From NCBI GenBank assembly GCA_022833215.1, contig JAIPUZ010000015.1:1-64000 (forward strand): a stretch of DNA of 64,000 nucleotides. Reading direction: 5' to 3'. The notes beneath the pieces were generated by a model, which was not told where the DNA came from, made no database searches, and saw only the letters and a list, made by a program, of their open reading frames with translations. Within the stretch, counting starts at the first letter, position 1. Every line of letters starts with the position of its first letter. Source of the stretch: Mesorhizobium sp. GTDB taxonomy: Bacteria; Pseudomonadota; Alphaproteobacteria; Rhizobiales; Rhizobiaceae. The translations under genes were made by a program, and so were the position numbers. Below are positions 10,101-16,666 of the stretch, in pieces.

Positions 10101-12690
10101 GCGGGGTCGAATCCCGGCTCCGGGGCCAAAGACCATTCACGATGTTGAAGGTCGGTGCCATGAACAGGGTCAGGATCAGCAGCGCCTGCCATTGGGCGGC
10201 CTGCGTGAACGGCAGCAATGTCCAGCCTGCGATTGCCGCCATCACCCAGAAGATGGGGGTGAGCGTGCGGCGCAGATTGTCGACCATCTTCCAGCGCGAA
10301 AGGGCAGGAACGCCCGACAGCGGGTTGAGGATGAATCTGAGAAGCTGCCAGTCGCCGCGGGCCCAGCGATGCTGACGCGATGCGTCGACCGAATAGCGGG
10401 TCGGATAATCCTCGACCAGTTCTACATCGGTCACCAATGCCGCGCGCGCGAATGCCCCCTCCACGAGATCGTGGCTGAGAATGGCGTTTTCTTCGAAGCG
10501 GTCCCTGAGCGCCGCCTCGAAAGAATCGACGTGATAGAGGCCCTTGCCGGTGAAAGTGCCGTCGCCGAACACATCCTGATAAAGGTCAGAAACGGCGAAG
10601 ACGTAGGGATCGAGGCCACGGTCGGCGGAGAACACGCGCTGAAAGAACGAGGCTTCGTCGCCGGTGGTCAGCGACGGCGTGATGCGGGGTTGCAGGATGG
10701 TGTAGCCCGCCGTGACCTTCCTGGTTGCCGCATCGTAGTGGGGGCGGTTCAGCGGATGCGCGAGCTTGCCGATCAGCCTGCTCACCGCATCGCGCGTGGT
10801 GCGCGTGTCCGCATCCAGTGTCATCACATAGACGACATTGTCCGGAAGCGGAGCGTCCAGCGGCAGGAAGGTGGTGTCGCCATCCCCGCGCAGAAGCAGA
10901 TTCAGCTCGTGCAGCTTGCCGCGCTTGCGCTCCCATCCCATCCACACGCCCTGCGAAGGATTGTACAGCCGGCGCCGGTGGAGAAGGTGGAAGCGCGGCA
11001 CGCCGCCCGCGGCTGGATAACGCAGGTTCAGACGCGCGATTTCAGCGCGGGCGAAATCGAGAATCTCCGTATCTGCCGGATTCAGCTCGGCATCGCTGTC
11101 CGGCCAGTCGGAAAGCAGCGCAAAATAAAGCTCGTCGGAAACGTTGGCGAGGTGATGAACCTCGATGTTGCGGATATTCTCCTCAACGTCGTCGCGTGAG
11201 CCGATCAACGAAGGCACCACGACGAGAGTCCGTGCCCCGGCCGGTATCCCGTCCTTGTAATCATATCCGATCAGGCGCGTGGGCTTCAGGAAGAGCAGCA
11301 CCACCGTGTTGAAGAAACCGAGCGCACCCTCACTGGCGGGTACGGCAAACAGCGCCAGCATGAGCGCAATGGCCCCGACCGGCAGGCCCAGCACCGCAAG
11401 CGCGTTGCCGCTCATGTAGAGCAGAAGCGCAGTCAGCGCGAACACCGGAACAGCAATTCCCAGCCAGCCCGCCTTGCGGAACGAGCGCTTCAGCGACAAG
11501 CCGAAAAGCGGCCGATAGCCAATCTCCTTTTCGAGCGTCTCGCGACATGGACCGACAAGATAAAAGCCGACATCGGATGGCGAGTCTGCCATTTCCAGCC
11601 GGCCGGCAGATTTCGCGGCCATCTCGACCGCAATCTCTGCCACTTCGTGTTCCGAATGGCCCGATCCGCGCGCCAGTTCCTCGATGGCCGTGCGATACTG
11701 GTCTCGGGAGGCGAAATCGAGCGCCGAATAATCCGCCTTCTCGCGCAGTACCTCATCAATGCGGCTGACGCCCTCGAACCAGACGGTCCAGTCCACATCG
11801 TTGATGAGGCGCAGGCCCCTGATGATGTTGCCGGTGGTGACATTGCCGGCCGAAAGCGTCTGATGCTCGGCCATGATGATCTGCTCGGCGTCCGAGCCGG
11901 ATTTTTCCAGCTCGCCTTCCAGCCATTCGAGCGCCCTGCCGGCGTTCTGCGAACCGTCGCGCAGCCGGTAGAGAAGCTGCGTGGCGAAAGTCGTATCGCG
12001 CGCATAGGCGCCGTACCGGCTCAGCATCTGCTCGCGCTCACCGCCATCGGCCGAAGCCAGCGCACGGTCGGCCACCTCGTTGGCGACAAGGCGCATCTTG
12101 CGCGCGCGCTCGACCCGCAAGGCAAGCCGGCGCAGGTTTTCGATCAGCACGAAGCGAAGCAGCGACGGAAGTGCCCAGATCTCGCCGATCTTCATCGGTT
12201 CGACCGACTGGAACCCCTCCACGATCGCCTTGAATGTCTGTGCCGAAACCGAACTGTCCGAATGCGCGACATAGGCCCATGCGATGGCAAGAGCTCTCGG
12301 CACGGAGGTGCCGTCGCCGAGCCTGAGCGTGGGAAGCTGCCTGTAGAAACGACGCGGAAGGTCGCGCTTGATCTGGTAGATCGTCTCTTCGACCAGATAA
12401 TTGTTGTCGAGCAGCCATTGCGCAGCAGGCGTAACCGGTTCGCCCTTCGCCTGCGCTGCATTGGTGGAGCGGTAAATCTCCAGAATCCGGGCTGCGCTTT
12501 CGCGGATACGGCTCTGGAAATCGAAGGCTCCAAGCCCTTCCAGGCTCCGCGTATCGCCATCTGCCATCTGCTTGCCAAGCAGTCTCAGCCTGTCTTCCTG
12601 ATAGAATTGCGCCCTGATCGGGAGCTCCCCGGCCAGAGGCATGGCGGCAGGCTTGGCTTCGAGGCTGTCAGGTCTGGACTGAATATTCAT
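4102..12690 (-). CDS. ndvB: Cyclic beta-1,2-glucan synthase NdvB/ChvB (Cgs)
   Basis: A 2862-residue multidomain inner-membrane protein, normal for the NdvB/ChvB/Cgs family. It uses UDP-glucose to start, elongate, phosphorolyse and cyclise beta-1,2-glucan. In order it shows a soluble N-terminal region to about residue 405; a membrane hairpin; a GT84 glycosyltransferase domain (about 485-800) with a DADT metal motif and a QHRWARGDW acceptor motif; further membrane segments to about residue 985; a glycoamylase-like middle region; and a C-terminal GH94 phosphorylase-like domain with GGDWNDG near residue 2530, which in the family sets ring size. The start was placed at 12690 (MNIQSR...), 17 codons inside the longest frame, where family resemblance begins; its ribosome binding site is weak. 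The product is exported by NdvA. Confidence 0.96.
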   Translation of the reverse strand: MNIQSRPDSLEAKPAAMPLAGELPIRAQFYQEDRLRLLGKQMADGDTRSLEGLGAFDFQSRIRESAARILEIYRSTNAAQAKGEPVTPAAQWLLDNNYLVEETIYQIKRDLPRRFYRQLPTLRLGDGTSVPRALAIAWAYVAHSDSSVSAQTFKAIVEGFQSVEPMKIGEIWALPSLLRFVLIENLRRLALRVERARKMRLVANEVADRALASADGGEREQMLSRYGAYARDTTFATQLLYRLRDGSQNAGRALEWLEGELEKSGSDAEQIIMAEHQTLSAGNVTTGNIIRGLRLINDVDWTVWFEGVSRIDEVLREKADYSALDFASRDQYRTAIEELARGSGHSEHEVAEIAVEMAAKSAGRLEMADSPSDVGFYLVGPCRETLEKEIGYRPLFGLSLKRSFRKAGWLGIAVPVFALTALLLYMSGNALAVLGLPVGAIALMLALFAVPASEGALGFFNTVVLLFLKPTRLIGYDYKDGIPAGARTLVVVPSLIGSRDDVEENIRNIEVHHLANVSDELYFALLSDWPDSDAELNPADTEILDFARAEIARLNLRYPAAGGVPRFHLLHRRRLYNPSQGVWMGWERKRGKLHELNLLLRGDGDTTFLPLDAPLPDNVVYVMTLDADTRTTRDAVSRLIGKLAHPLNRPHYDAATRKVTAGYTILQPRITPSLTTGDEASFFQRVFSADRGLDPYVFAVSDLYQDVFGDGTFTGKGLYHVDSFEAALRDRFEENAILSHDLVEGAFARAALVTDVELVEDYPTRYSVDASRQHRWARGDWQLLRFILNPLSGVPALSRWKMVDNLRRTLTPIFWVMAAIAGWTLLPFTQAAQWQALLILTLFMAPTFNIVNGLWPRSRDSTPRGHFSALARDIAFGTAMVALRVVLMAHSAWMMGDAIIRTIYRLFVSRRNLLEWRTASQAHKGGTNDLGSYYSAMYGAVIIGVVGLAIPVFADSTGAFVAFFFALFWIGSPAFAWLISRSAETEDRLHLAPRDMHALRIAARRTWHYYETFVTEEHHHLPPDNFQESPAPVVAPRTSPTNVGVYLLSVVSARDFGWISMADSVSRIGSTLSTIENMPRERGHLFNWYDTKTLKPLHPLYISAVDSGNLAGHLVAVAATCAEWAEAPSVHLHGDFEGVLDVVAILDESLDELPDDRRQLRPLRQRLADRLDGMRRAVHTIKEQPEMASIRTINLSVLAGEIRKLAAAIHAEVGSSRSEVVADWAIRLEATCEAHLHDSHSDDRTVEELRTRLLKLRERARRFAFEMDFSFLMRPERKLLSIGYRVEEHQLDEACYDLLASEARLTSLFAVAKGDLPTEHWFKLGRPIVEIGFRGALISWSGSMFEYLMPPLVMKEPQGSLLNQTSNLVIKRQMQYGRSRNVPWGISEAAYNARDRELTYQYTNFGVPGLGLKRGLAQNLVIAPYATILAAQFMPREAVENLKRLRSIGALGRYGYYDAVDFTPQRVPEGAGHAVVQSYFAHHSGMSIAAVANVVYEGRLRDRFHSDPVIESAELLLQEKAPREIPADTVRTEAEERPLVDEQEAQSLDTRIIADPGTALRATSLMSTGHYSMMVTATGSGYSRWGDLAITRWQPDPVEDRMGTYIFLRDVDSGEWWSATVEPKQAPGEVAQTYFSDDKATFAKSVQSLRSEVECIVISEGHGEGRRVTLHNDGSSDRYIEVTSFAELVLAPEASDNAHPAFSKMFVETEIADNNGAIFARRRKRDQREPDIVAVHFVTDPTGLARDTEAETDRRAFIGRGRTIADPAAMDPGARLAGHAGFTLDPIVALRRKVRVPANKKVSLTFWTCVGANRAELDDAINRLDHPESFARQAMLSWTRSQVQTRHLGLSLADAATGQSLARYLIYPDPNLRLPSESIASGLGKQSSLWPTSISGDYPIFAIRIDDLADLEIVAQGLRYQEYMRARGLTADLVIVNEQSSSYVQDLQQAIDYLCENARLRGSELGPRQHIFAVRRDLMDEPTYRTLLTSARVVLHTRNGTISDQIERAELTALQARETANGIARTPPPSRGAGIPVVAAAPAKYKSADGKGLSNWNGFGGFEGDGRRYVVRLTGRKVTPQPWINVVSNESFGFHTSAEGAGFTWSRNSRDYQLTPWSNDPVTNRPGEGIYIHDLDSGASFSPVAAVVRDAAVAYEAVHGQGFSTFRARRSAIEMELTHIVDPADPVKVSRLRIRNSGASVARLRVYAYAEWVLGSHRSRTAGTIIPSQDEKTGALLATNPYNLDFGGRVVFLASDGRADSFTAHREEFIGQGGSSERPLAVLTGASLSGRIEAGDDPCAALARDVEIPADGETILLWLLGDAESMTEASALIERHRAIDFDERLAGAEREWRGFLDTIQVETPDKTLDFMVNHWLPYQSLACRIRARSAFYQASGAFGFRDQLQDTLALLAHDPGLARAQILNAAGRQFPEGDVQHWWLPRTGAGVRTIISDDVVWLAHAVAHYVEVTGDRKILDEKLPFIQGEKLGDHEHDAFFLPEPSGESASLYEHCARALDLAVRRSSPGGLPLILGGDWNDGMNSVGDEGRGESVWLGWFLLRTLADFEPVAKVQGDARRMKAWQAHAAVLKRALENSAWDGQWYRRGTFDDGTPLGSRESQECQIDSIAQSWSVLSGEGDPARSRTAMDSAGEMLVDEENRILKLFTPPFADWEKDPGYIKSYPPGVRENGGQYTHAATWFVIALAEMGRVDEAYRCFSMLNPINHALDEASAEHYRVEPYVVAADVYAADKAGRGGWTWYTGSAGWLYRAAVEAILGIRRRGDAIEVNPRIPSHWDGYTARLSLGGGRQTIRVQRSAGTSAAALEVNGKKVKGASFRLEAGETDVVVTLPANSAGGRASPARKR

Positions 12691-12736
12691 TAAAAATCCA
12701 CAAGGCGAGAAACGACAACGGCTTCGATTTGGCCGC

Positions 12737-12772
12737 TGCAACCATAAACCGTTTTAAATGCAAATGGTTGCA
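12737..12772. promoter_or_regulatory. Perfect 9-bp inverted repeat upstream of ndvB (possible operator)
   Basis: TGCAACCAT at 12737-12745 is repeated in inverse as ATGGTTGCA at 12764-12772, with an 18-nt AT-rich spacer. It lies 47-82 bp upstream of the chosen ndvB start, where a regulator could bind near the promoter. The spacing also allows a hairpin in a leader RNA. No regulator is identified; the role is inference. Confidence 0.35.
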
Positions 12773-12990
12773 TAGTACGGCCCACAGGGATTTTACTGCG
12801 CCATCCCCTTCCCCAGGCGCACATAAGCCATCGACCCCACAAGCCATGCCACGGGATCGAAAGGAAAGAATTCTGGCTTTTTCGTGTTTTACGCGCTGTC
12901 CGGCGAGCGCAGGAGTCCGGCTTCAATAAAGCTTTGCAACAGCCCTTAACGAACCCGCTTAACTGCGTGAACTCGTCTCCGGCAATGTCA

Positions 12991-13021
12991 TTGCACGCCC
13001 GGTCGAAAACCGGGCGTGCAA
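12991..13021 (-). terminator. Stem-loop downstream of ridA
   Basis: A perfect 13-bp stem with a CGAAA loop (arms at 12991-13003 and 13009-13021, TTGCACGCCCGGT and its complement) lies 15 bp past the ridA stop codon. No T-run follows on either strand, so it may act as a transcript-stabilising or weak termination structure. Confidence 0.5.
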
Positions 13022-13035
13022 TATGGAAGCCGTGG

Positions 13036-13377
13036 TCAGATGGCGGCCGTTACGATCATCTCGACCTTGTATCTGGGATTGGCCAGTTTTGCCTCGCCGG
13101 TAGCCCGCGCAGGCGTATGTCCCTGCGCCACCCATGCATCCCAGACCGCGTTCATCTCGGCGAAGGTCGACATGTCGGCCAGCCAGATGATCGTCTGCAG
13201 GATTTTTGTCTTGTCGGAGCCGACCTGTGCAAGAAGCTGGTCGACCGTGGCAAGGATATCGCGTGTCTGGGCCTCGACGGTATCGCCCTCGCCGACCTGA
13301 CCGGCCAGGTAGACGGTGTTGCCGTGAACGACGATATCGCTCATGCGTGGGCCAACTTCCAAACGGCGGATGCTCAT
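13036..13377 (-). CDS. RidA family enamine/imine deaminase
   Basis: A 113-residue protein of the RidA/YjgF/UK114 family. These trimeric cytoplasmic proteins hydrolyse reactive 2-aminoacrylate-type enamines/imines, or related substrates, to keto acids and ammonia. The hallmark C-terminal part is present (NAVWDAWVAQGHTPARAT, then LANPRYKVEMIVTAA); the arginine in PARAT matches the substrate-carboxylate arginine. The start at 13377 is chosen because GGAAGGA lies just upstream and homology begins there; a longer open frame extends upstream without family resemblance. It is transcribed divergently from the DUF442 gene. It belongs to one of the RidA subgroups with the QVGEGDTVEAQTRDIL core, so the exact substrate is unknown. 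Confidence 0.9.
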   Translation of the reverse strand: MSIRRLEVGPRMSDIVVHGNTVYLAGQVGEGDTVEAQTRDILATVDQLLAQVGSDKTKILQTIIWLADMSTFAEMNAVWDAWVAQGHTPARATGEAKLANPRYKVEMIVTAAI

Positions 13378-13591
13378 TCTGTCTTCCTTCCCGAAATGCC
13401 ATGCCCTGCATGGGGCAAGACCTCTGTAGATAGCACATTCGATCCCGGCAATAGCGACCCCGATCCCGGATACGGAAATGTCGCAAAAACATTGCCGGGA
13501 GGAATTCCATGTCTTGTCTGACACCTTCAGCTTTGGCATGTAGGCGTCAACTGCCGCATCCGCGTGGCTTTTATTTCGCCCGGAGATATTC

Positions 13592-13930
13592 ATGGAAATC
13601 CGCCAGATCAGCGAAGACTATTCGGTTACCGGACAGATTGTTCCCGCCGACGTGGCGCAAATCAGGGCCGCGGGCTTCAGGAGCGTGATCTGCAATCGCC
13701 CCGACGGCGAGCAGGTCGATCAGCCTGCGCAGGACGAAGTGCGCGCCGCCGTCGAGGCTGCCGGGATGACCTATCGCTACATTCCCGTCGTCAGCGGCCA
13801 GATGACAGCCGACAATGTCGCGGATCAGGCCAGGGCTCTGGAAGAGCTTCCCACACCGGTCCTCGCCTACTGCCGCTCGGGAGGGCGCTGCACCAATCTC
13901 TTCCTTGCCATTCAGCAATCGAGGGGATGA
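13592..13930 (+). CDS. TIGR01244/DUF442 family phosphatase- or sulfurtransferase-like protein
   Basis: A 112-residue cytoplasmic protein of the DUF442 (TIGR01244) family, with a compact tyrosine-phosphatase/rhodanese-like fold. The phosphate-loop motif YCRSGGRCT lies near residues 92-100 with the expected cysteine and arginine. The N-terminal ISEDYSVTGQI and the FRSVICNRPDGE segment are also typical. Relatives occur alone or fused to metallo-beta-lactamase domains in sulfide oxidation; the free-standing form has no settled substrate. The ATG at 13592 has GGAG seven bases upstream. It is divergent from ridA and converges on the demethylase gene, whose stop lies 27 bp away. Confidence 0.85.
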   Translation: MEIRQISEDYSVTGQIVPADVAQIRAAGFRSVICNRPDGEQVDQPAQDEVRAAVEAAGMTYRYIPVVSGQMTADNVADQARALEELPTPVLAYCRSGGRCTNLFLAIQQSRG

Positions 13931-13957
13931 GCGGACCTCCGGCCCGGCACGCGCCTG

Positions 13958-16006
13958 TCAGACCCGGAGACCGTAGCGGATGCCATCATAGATTGCGGCG
14001 TGGATATTGCGCGAGGCGACCGCATCGCCGATCCGGAACACAACGAGGTCCGAGTCCGTGTTGCGCGCAGGAAAGATGTCTCCACCCTTCACCAGTCGTT
14101 CGTAATCGATGGCGCCCTGATTGCGCGACAGGGGCCTGAGCGCGAGGTAAAGCTCATCGAGCGGCGCGGTGCCGTGCTCCACCACCACCTGATCGACACG
14201 TCGCTCCACGCTCCAGCCGTCGGAGAAATCTGAGCCGAGCGTTGCAACCAGATGGTTTCCGTCCCGCCGCACTGATCTCAGCCGCGTGTTGATGGTCACG
14301 GTGACGCCGTTCTCATGGAAGCTGCGCATATAAGGCACATGGTTCATGCCCCCCATTTCCGGGGCGAAGAAGCGTTCGGGTGAAACCAGCTCCAGCTTCG
14401 AGCCGGCTTTGGCAATCAGCTCCGCGGTTCCCATGCCCTGATGGCCGCCGTTGTCGTCGAACAGCAGCACGGTTTCAGCCGGCTTGACGGCACCGGCCAT
14501 GATGTCCCAGCTTGAGGTGACAAGGTCGTCGCCGGCTTCCAGAGGCGGGTTCTGCGGCAGGCCGCCGGTCGCGACAACGACGACATCCGTCTCCAGCGCC
14601 AGAACATCCTCCTTCCCGGCCCATATGTCGTAACGGATTTCGACGCCCAGCCGGTCAAGTTCGGCAAGCCGCCAATCCACGATCCCGATCAGTTCCTTGC
14701 GGCGGGGGTTCTGGGCAGCCAGCCTTATTTGCCCGCCTGCCAGGCCGGCAGCCTCCAGAATCGTGACGGAATGGCCGCGCTCGGCCGTCACCCGCGCCAT
14801 CTCCAGCCCGGCCGCGCCCGCCCCCGCGATGACGATCTTCTTCAGGGGCCCGTCCGTCCTGCGGATGATATGCGGAATGAAGGCTTCGCGCCCGGTCGCC
14901 GCATTGTGGATGCACAGCGCCTCGCCGCCTTCATAGATGCGGTCGAGACAATAGGTTGCCCCGACGCATGGCCTGATTTCATGTTCGCGCCCCGCCATCA
15001 CCTTCCTGACGATGTGCGGATCGGCGATGTGAGCGCGCGTCATGCCCACCATGTCGAGCTTGCCTTCGGCGATGGCATGACGCGCCGTGGCGACGTCGGC
15101 GATGCGCGCCGCATGAAAGGTCGGAAACTTCGTTGCCGCCCTCACCTCTCCGGCAAAATCCAGATGCGGGGAAGAACGCATGCCCGTGATCGGGATGACC
15201 CTGGTCAGCGCGGCATCGGTCTCGATGGAACCGCGGATGATATTGAGGAAATCGATGCGGCCGGACCCTGCCAGCCGCCGGGCTATCTCCACGCCTTCTT
15301 CCCGGGAAAGGCCGGTGGCGAAATCCTCGTCGGCCACCAGCCTTATGCCGACCACAAACCCGTTTCCCACCGCCTTGCGGATTGCGTCGAGCACCATGAA
15401 GGTAAAGCGCAGCCGGTTTTCGAGCGGCCCGCCGTGCTCGTCCTGACGATGGTTCGTGGCGGGCGACCAGAACCCGTCCATCAGGTGGCCATATGCTTCC
15501 AGCTCGATTCCATCCAGCCCGGCCGCCTGACAACGCTGGGCAGCGGACGCATAGTCGGCCACTATGCGTTCCATGTCCCAATCCTCGATCGCCTTGGGAA
15601 AGGAACGGTGCGCGGGCTCCCGCACCGGGGATGGTGCAAGCACCGGCAACCAGTCGCCCTTGTTCCAGCCGCTGGTGCGGCGGCCGAGATGGGTGATCTG
15701 GATCATCACCTTGCAATCATGCTCATGGCAGGCGTCTGCCATCTCGGCGAGCCATGGCACGATCGCATCGTCATAGAGATGCAGGTTACCGAAAGCGGGC
15801 GGGCTGTCCCTGCTGACGATTGCCGAACCCGCCGTCATGGTCAGCGCCATGCCGCCCTTCGCTTTTTCCGCATGATAGAGGCGGTAGCGTTCCTTGGGCA
15901 TTCCGTCTTCCGAATAAGCCGGCTCATGGCTCGTCGACATGACCCGATTCTTCAGCGTCAGGTGCCTGAGCTGATAAGGCTGAAGCAGAGGATCCTGGCT
16001 GGCCAT
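13958..16006 (-). CDS. N-methylproline/dimethylglycine demethylase-type flavoprotein (OYE barrel plus FAD/NAD domains)
   Basis: A 682-residue enzyme of the trimethylamine dehydrogenase/2,4-dienoyl-CoA reductase group. An N-terminal FMN TIM barrel covers residues 1 to about 360, an Fe-S cysteine cluster follows, then FAD/NAD(P)-binding domains (KIVIAGAGAAGLEMARV near residue 390; VVVVATGG). The opening DPLLQPYQLRHLTLKNRVM resembles rhizobial stachydrine/N-methylproline demethylases (StcD type), which oxidatively remove a methyl group from a secondary or tertiary amine. An MttB-family gene on the same strand fits betaine catabolism. In the Fe-S motif, CVGATYC followed 11 residues later by cysteine, the second cysteine of the TMADH pattern is alanine. 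GGGAAAG precedes the chosen ATG at 16006. Confidence 0.8.
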   Translation of the reverse strand: MASQDPLLQPYQLRHLTLKNRVMSTSHEPAYSEDGMPKERYRLYHAEKAKGGMALTMTAGSAIVSRDSPPAFGNLHLYDDAIVPWLAEMADACHEHDCKVMIQITHLGRRTSGWNKGDWLPVLAPSPVREPAHRSFPKAIEDWDMERIVADYASAAQRCQAAGLDGIELEAYGHLMDGFWSPATNHRQDEHGGPLENRLRFTFMVLDAIRKAVGNGFVVGIRLVADEDFATGLSREEGVEIARRLAGSGRIDFLNIIRGSIETDAALTRVIPITGMRSSPHLDFAGEVRAATKFPTFHAARIADVATARHAIAEGKLDMVGMTRAHIADPHIVRKVMAGREHEIRPCVGATYCLDRIYEGGEALCIHNAATGREAFIPHIIRRTDGPLKKIVIAGAGAAGLEMARVTAERGHSVTILEAAGLAGGQIRLAAQNPRRKELIGIVDWRLAELDRLGVEIRYDIWAGKEDVLALETDVVVVATGGLPQNPPLEAGDDLVTSSWDIMAGAVKPAETVLLFDDNGGHQGMGTAELIAKAGSKLELVSPERFFAPEMGGMNHVPYMRSFHENGVTVTINTRLRSVRRDGNHLVATLGSDFSDGWSVERRVDQVVVEHGTAPLDELYLALRPLSRNQGAIDYERLVKGGDIFPARNTDSDLVVFRIGDAVASRNIHAAIYDGIRYGLRV

Positions 16007-16066
16007 CGTCTTTCCCGGTATGCGATGCTGGCTGTGTTGGCGGCTATATGGCGGAATGCGTTCCTG

Positions 16067-16167
16067 GAGCATTTCTGCTTTTCCTCGAAGCACAGAAATG
16101 CTCTAACCTTTTGTTTTTACGCAATTCCGAACGCAAACCGCTGCGCACTTTTGCTGGAATTGCTCTA
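16067..16167. repeat. RIME-like intergenic mosaic element, copy A
   Basis: An 11-bp inverted repeat (GAGCATTTCTG at 16067-16077, complement at 16093-16103) is followed by a T-rich stretch and a second hairpin bounded by GCAATTCC and GGAATTGC, around the core AAACCGCTGCGCACTTT. From memory this two-hairpin plan and core match dispersed palindromic elements common in Hyphomicrobiales. Its right end meets the TAG stop of the neighbouring periplasmic protein gene. It separates that gene from the demethylase gene and is probably transcribed as an RNA structure. Copy B lies at 35787-35893. Confidence 0.7.
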
Positions 16168-16638
16168 TTCGGTGGCATCGCCGGCAAAACATTCGAGTTC
16201 GCTCAGCTTCCAGCCATTCGTCGCTGAAGCGATATCGGCAACTTTCCATTTGCCGTCGACGCTCTTCAGCGACCAGACCATCTCGCGGCTCGCGTCCTGT
16301 TCGCCGGGAAAAAGGCTGAAGGTGGCTGTCACTTCTGCCTGATCCCCATTCAGGGCTTCGGCGAGTTTCAGCGTTCGGGCAAGCTCGCCGTCATCGAAGT
16401 CCTGCGCGTCGAGCGCGGGATCGGAATCGATGCAGGGAACGCCGTCCGGACTGGCGAGCGCCGCGTCATTCTGGTCGAAAAGCTTTTTGACGGGTTCGAC
16501 AAAGCGGTCGCGGTAATCGGGATCGCCGACAAACCGCCCCTGCGTGTAGAAGAATTTCACGGCATCCGACGCCGGCCCCGCCATGGCTGCCACGGGAGCG
16601 GCGATGGTCAGGGCAAGGGCAAGCAAAGGCACTCTCAT
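16165..16638 (-). CDS. Small secreted protein resembling DUF3828
   Basis: A 157-residue protein with a clear Sec signal peptide (residues 1 to about 22, cleavage likely after VAAMAG), so periplasmic. The mature part (fSxDAVKFFYTQGRF-type start, a QDFDDGELA segment, and WSLKSVDGKWKVADI near the end) resembles DUF3828/lumazine-binding-like proteins of unknown function; two cysteines could pair. The start at 16638 follows a consensus AGGAGG; a longer upstream frame only shadows the MttB gene. It begins 28 bp after the MttB-family stop codon and is probably co-transcribed with it. I cannot assign a function; a link to N-methyl compound use rests only on position. Confidence 0.7.
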   Translation of the reverse strand: MRVPLLALALTIAAPVAAMAGPASDAVKFFYTQGRFVGDPDYRDRFVEPVKKLFDQNDAALASPDGVPCIDSDPALDAQDFDDGELARTLKLAEALNGDQAEVTATFSLFPGEQDASREMVWSLKSVDGKWKVADIASATNGWKLSELECFAGDATE

Positions 16639-16666
16639 CACGATCCTCCTGGGACGAAGCTGCCCG

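Larger units (their letters stand above)
12691..13035. other. Intergenic region between ridA and ndvB
   Basis: These 345 bp hold no gene. They contain the ndvB upstream region with a 9-bp inverted repeat (12737-12772) and, near the other end, a 13-bp stem-loop after ridA (12991-13021). I see no further conserved structure. The ndvB promoter should lie here. Confidence 0.6.

Noticed and set aside
9397..11199. A 600-codon plus-strand open frame
   Set aside because: It lies wholly antisense to the conserved ndvB glycosyltransferase region and has a shadow-like, histidine- and arginine-rich composition.
12691..12741. A longer ndvB start at 12741
   Set aside because: The extra 17 residues are basic and cysteine-containing with no family resemblance, and no better ribosome binding site is seen.
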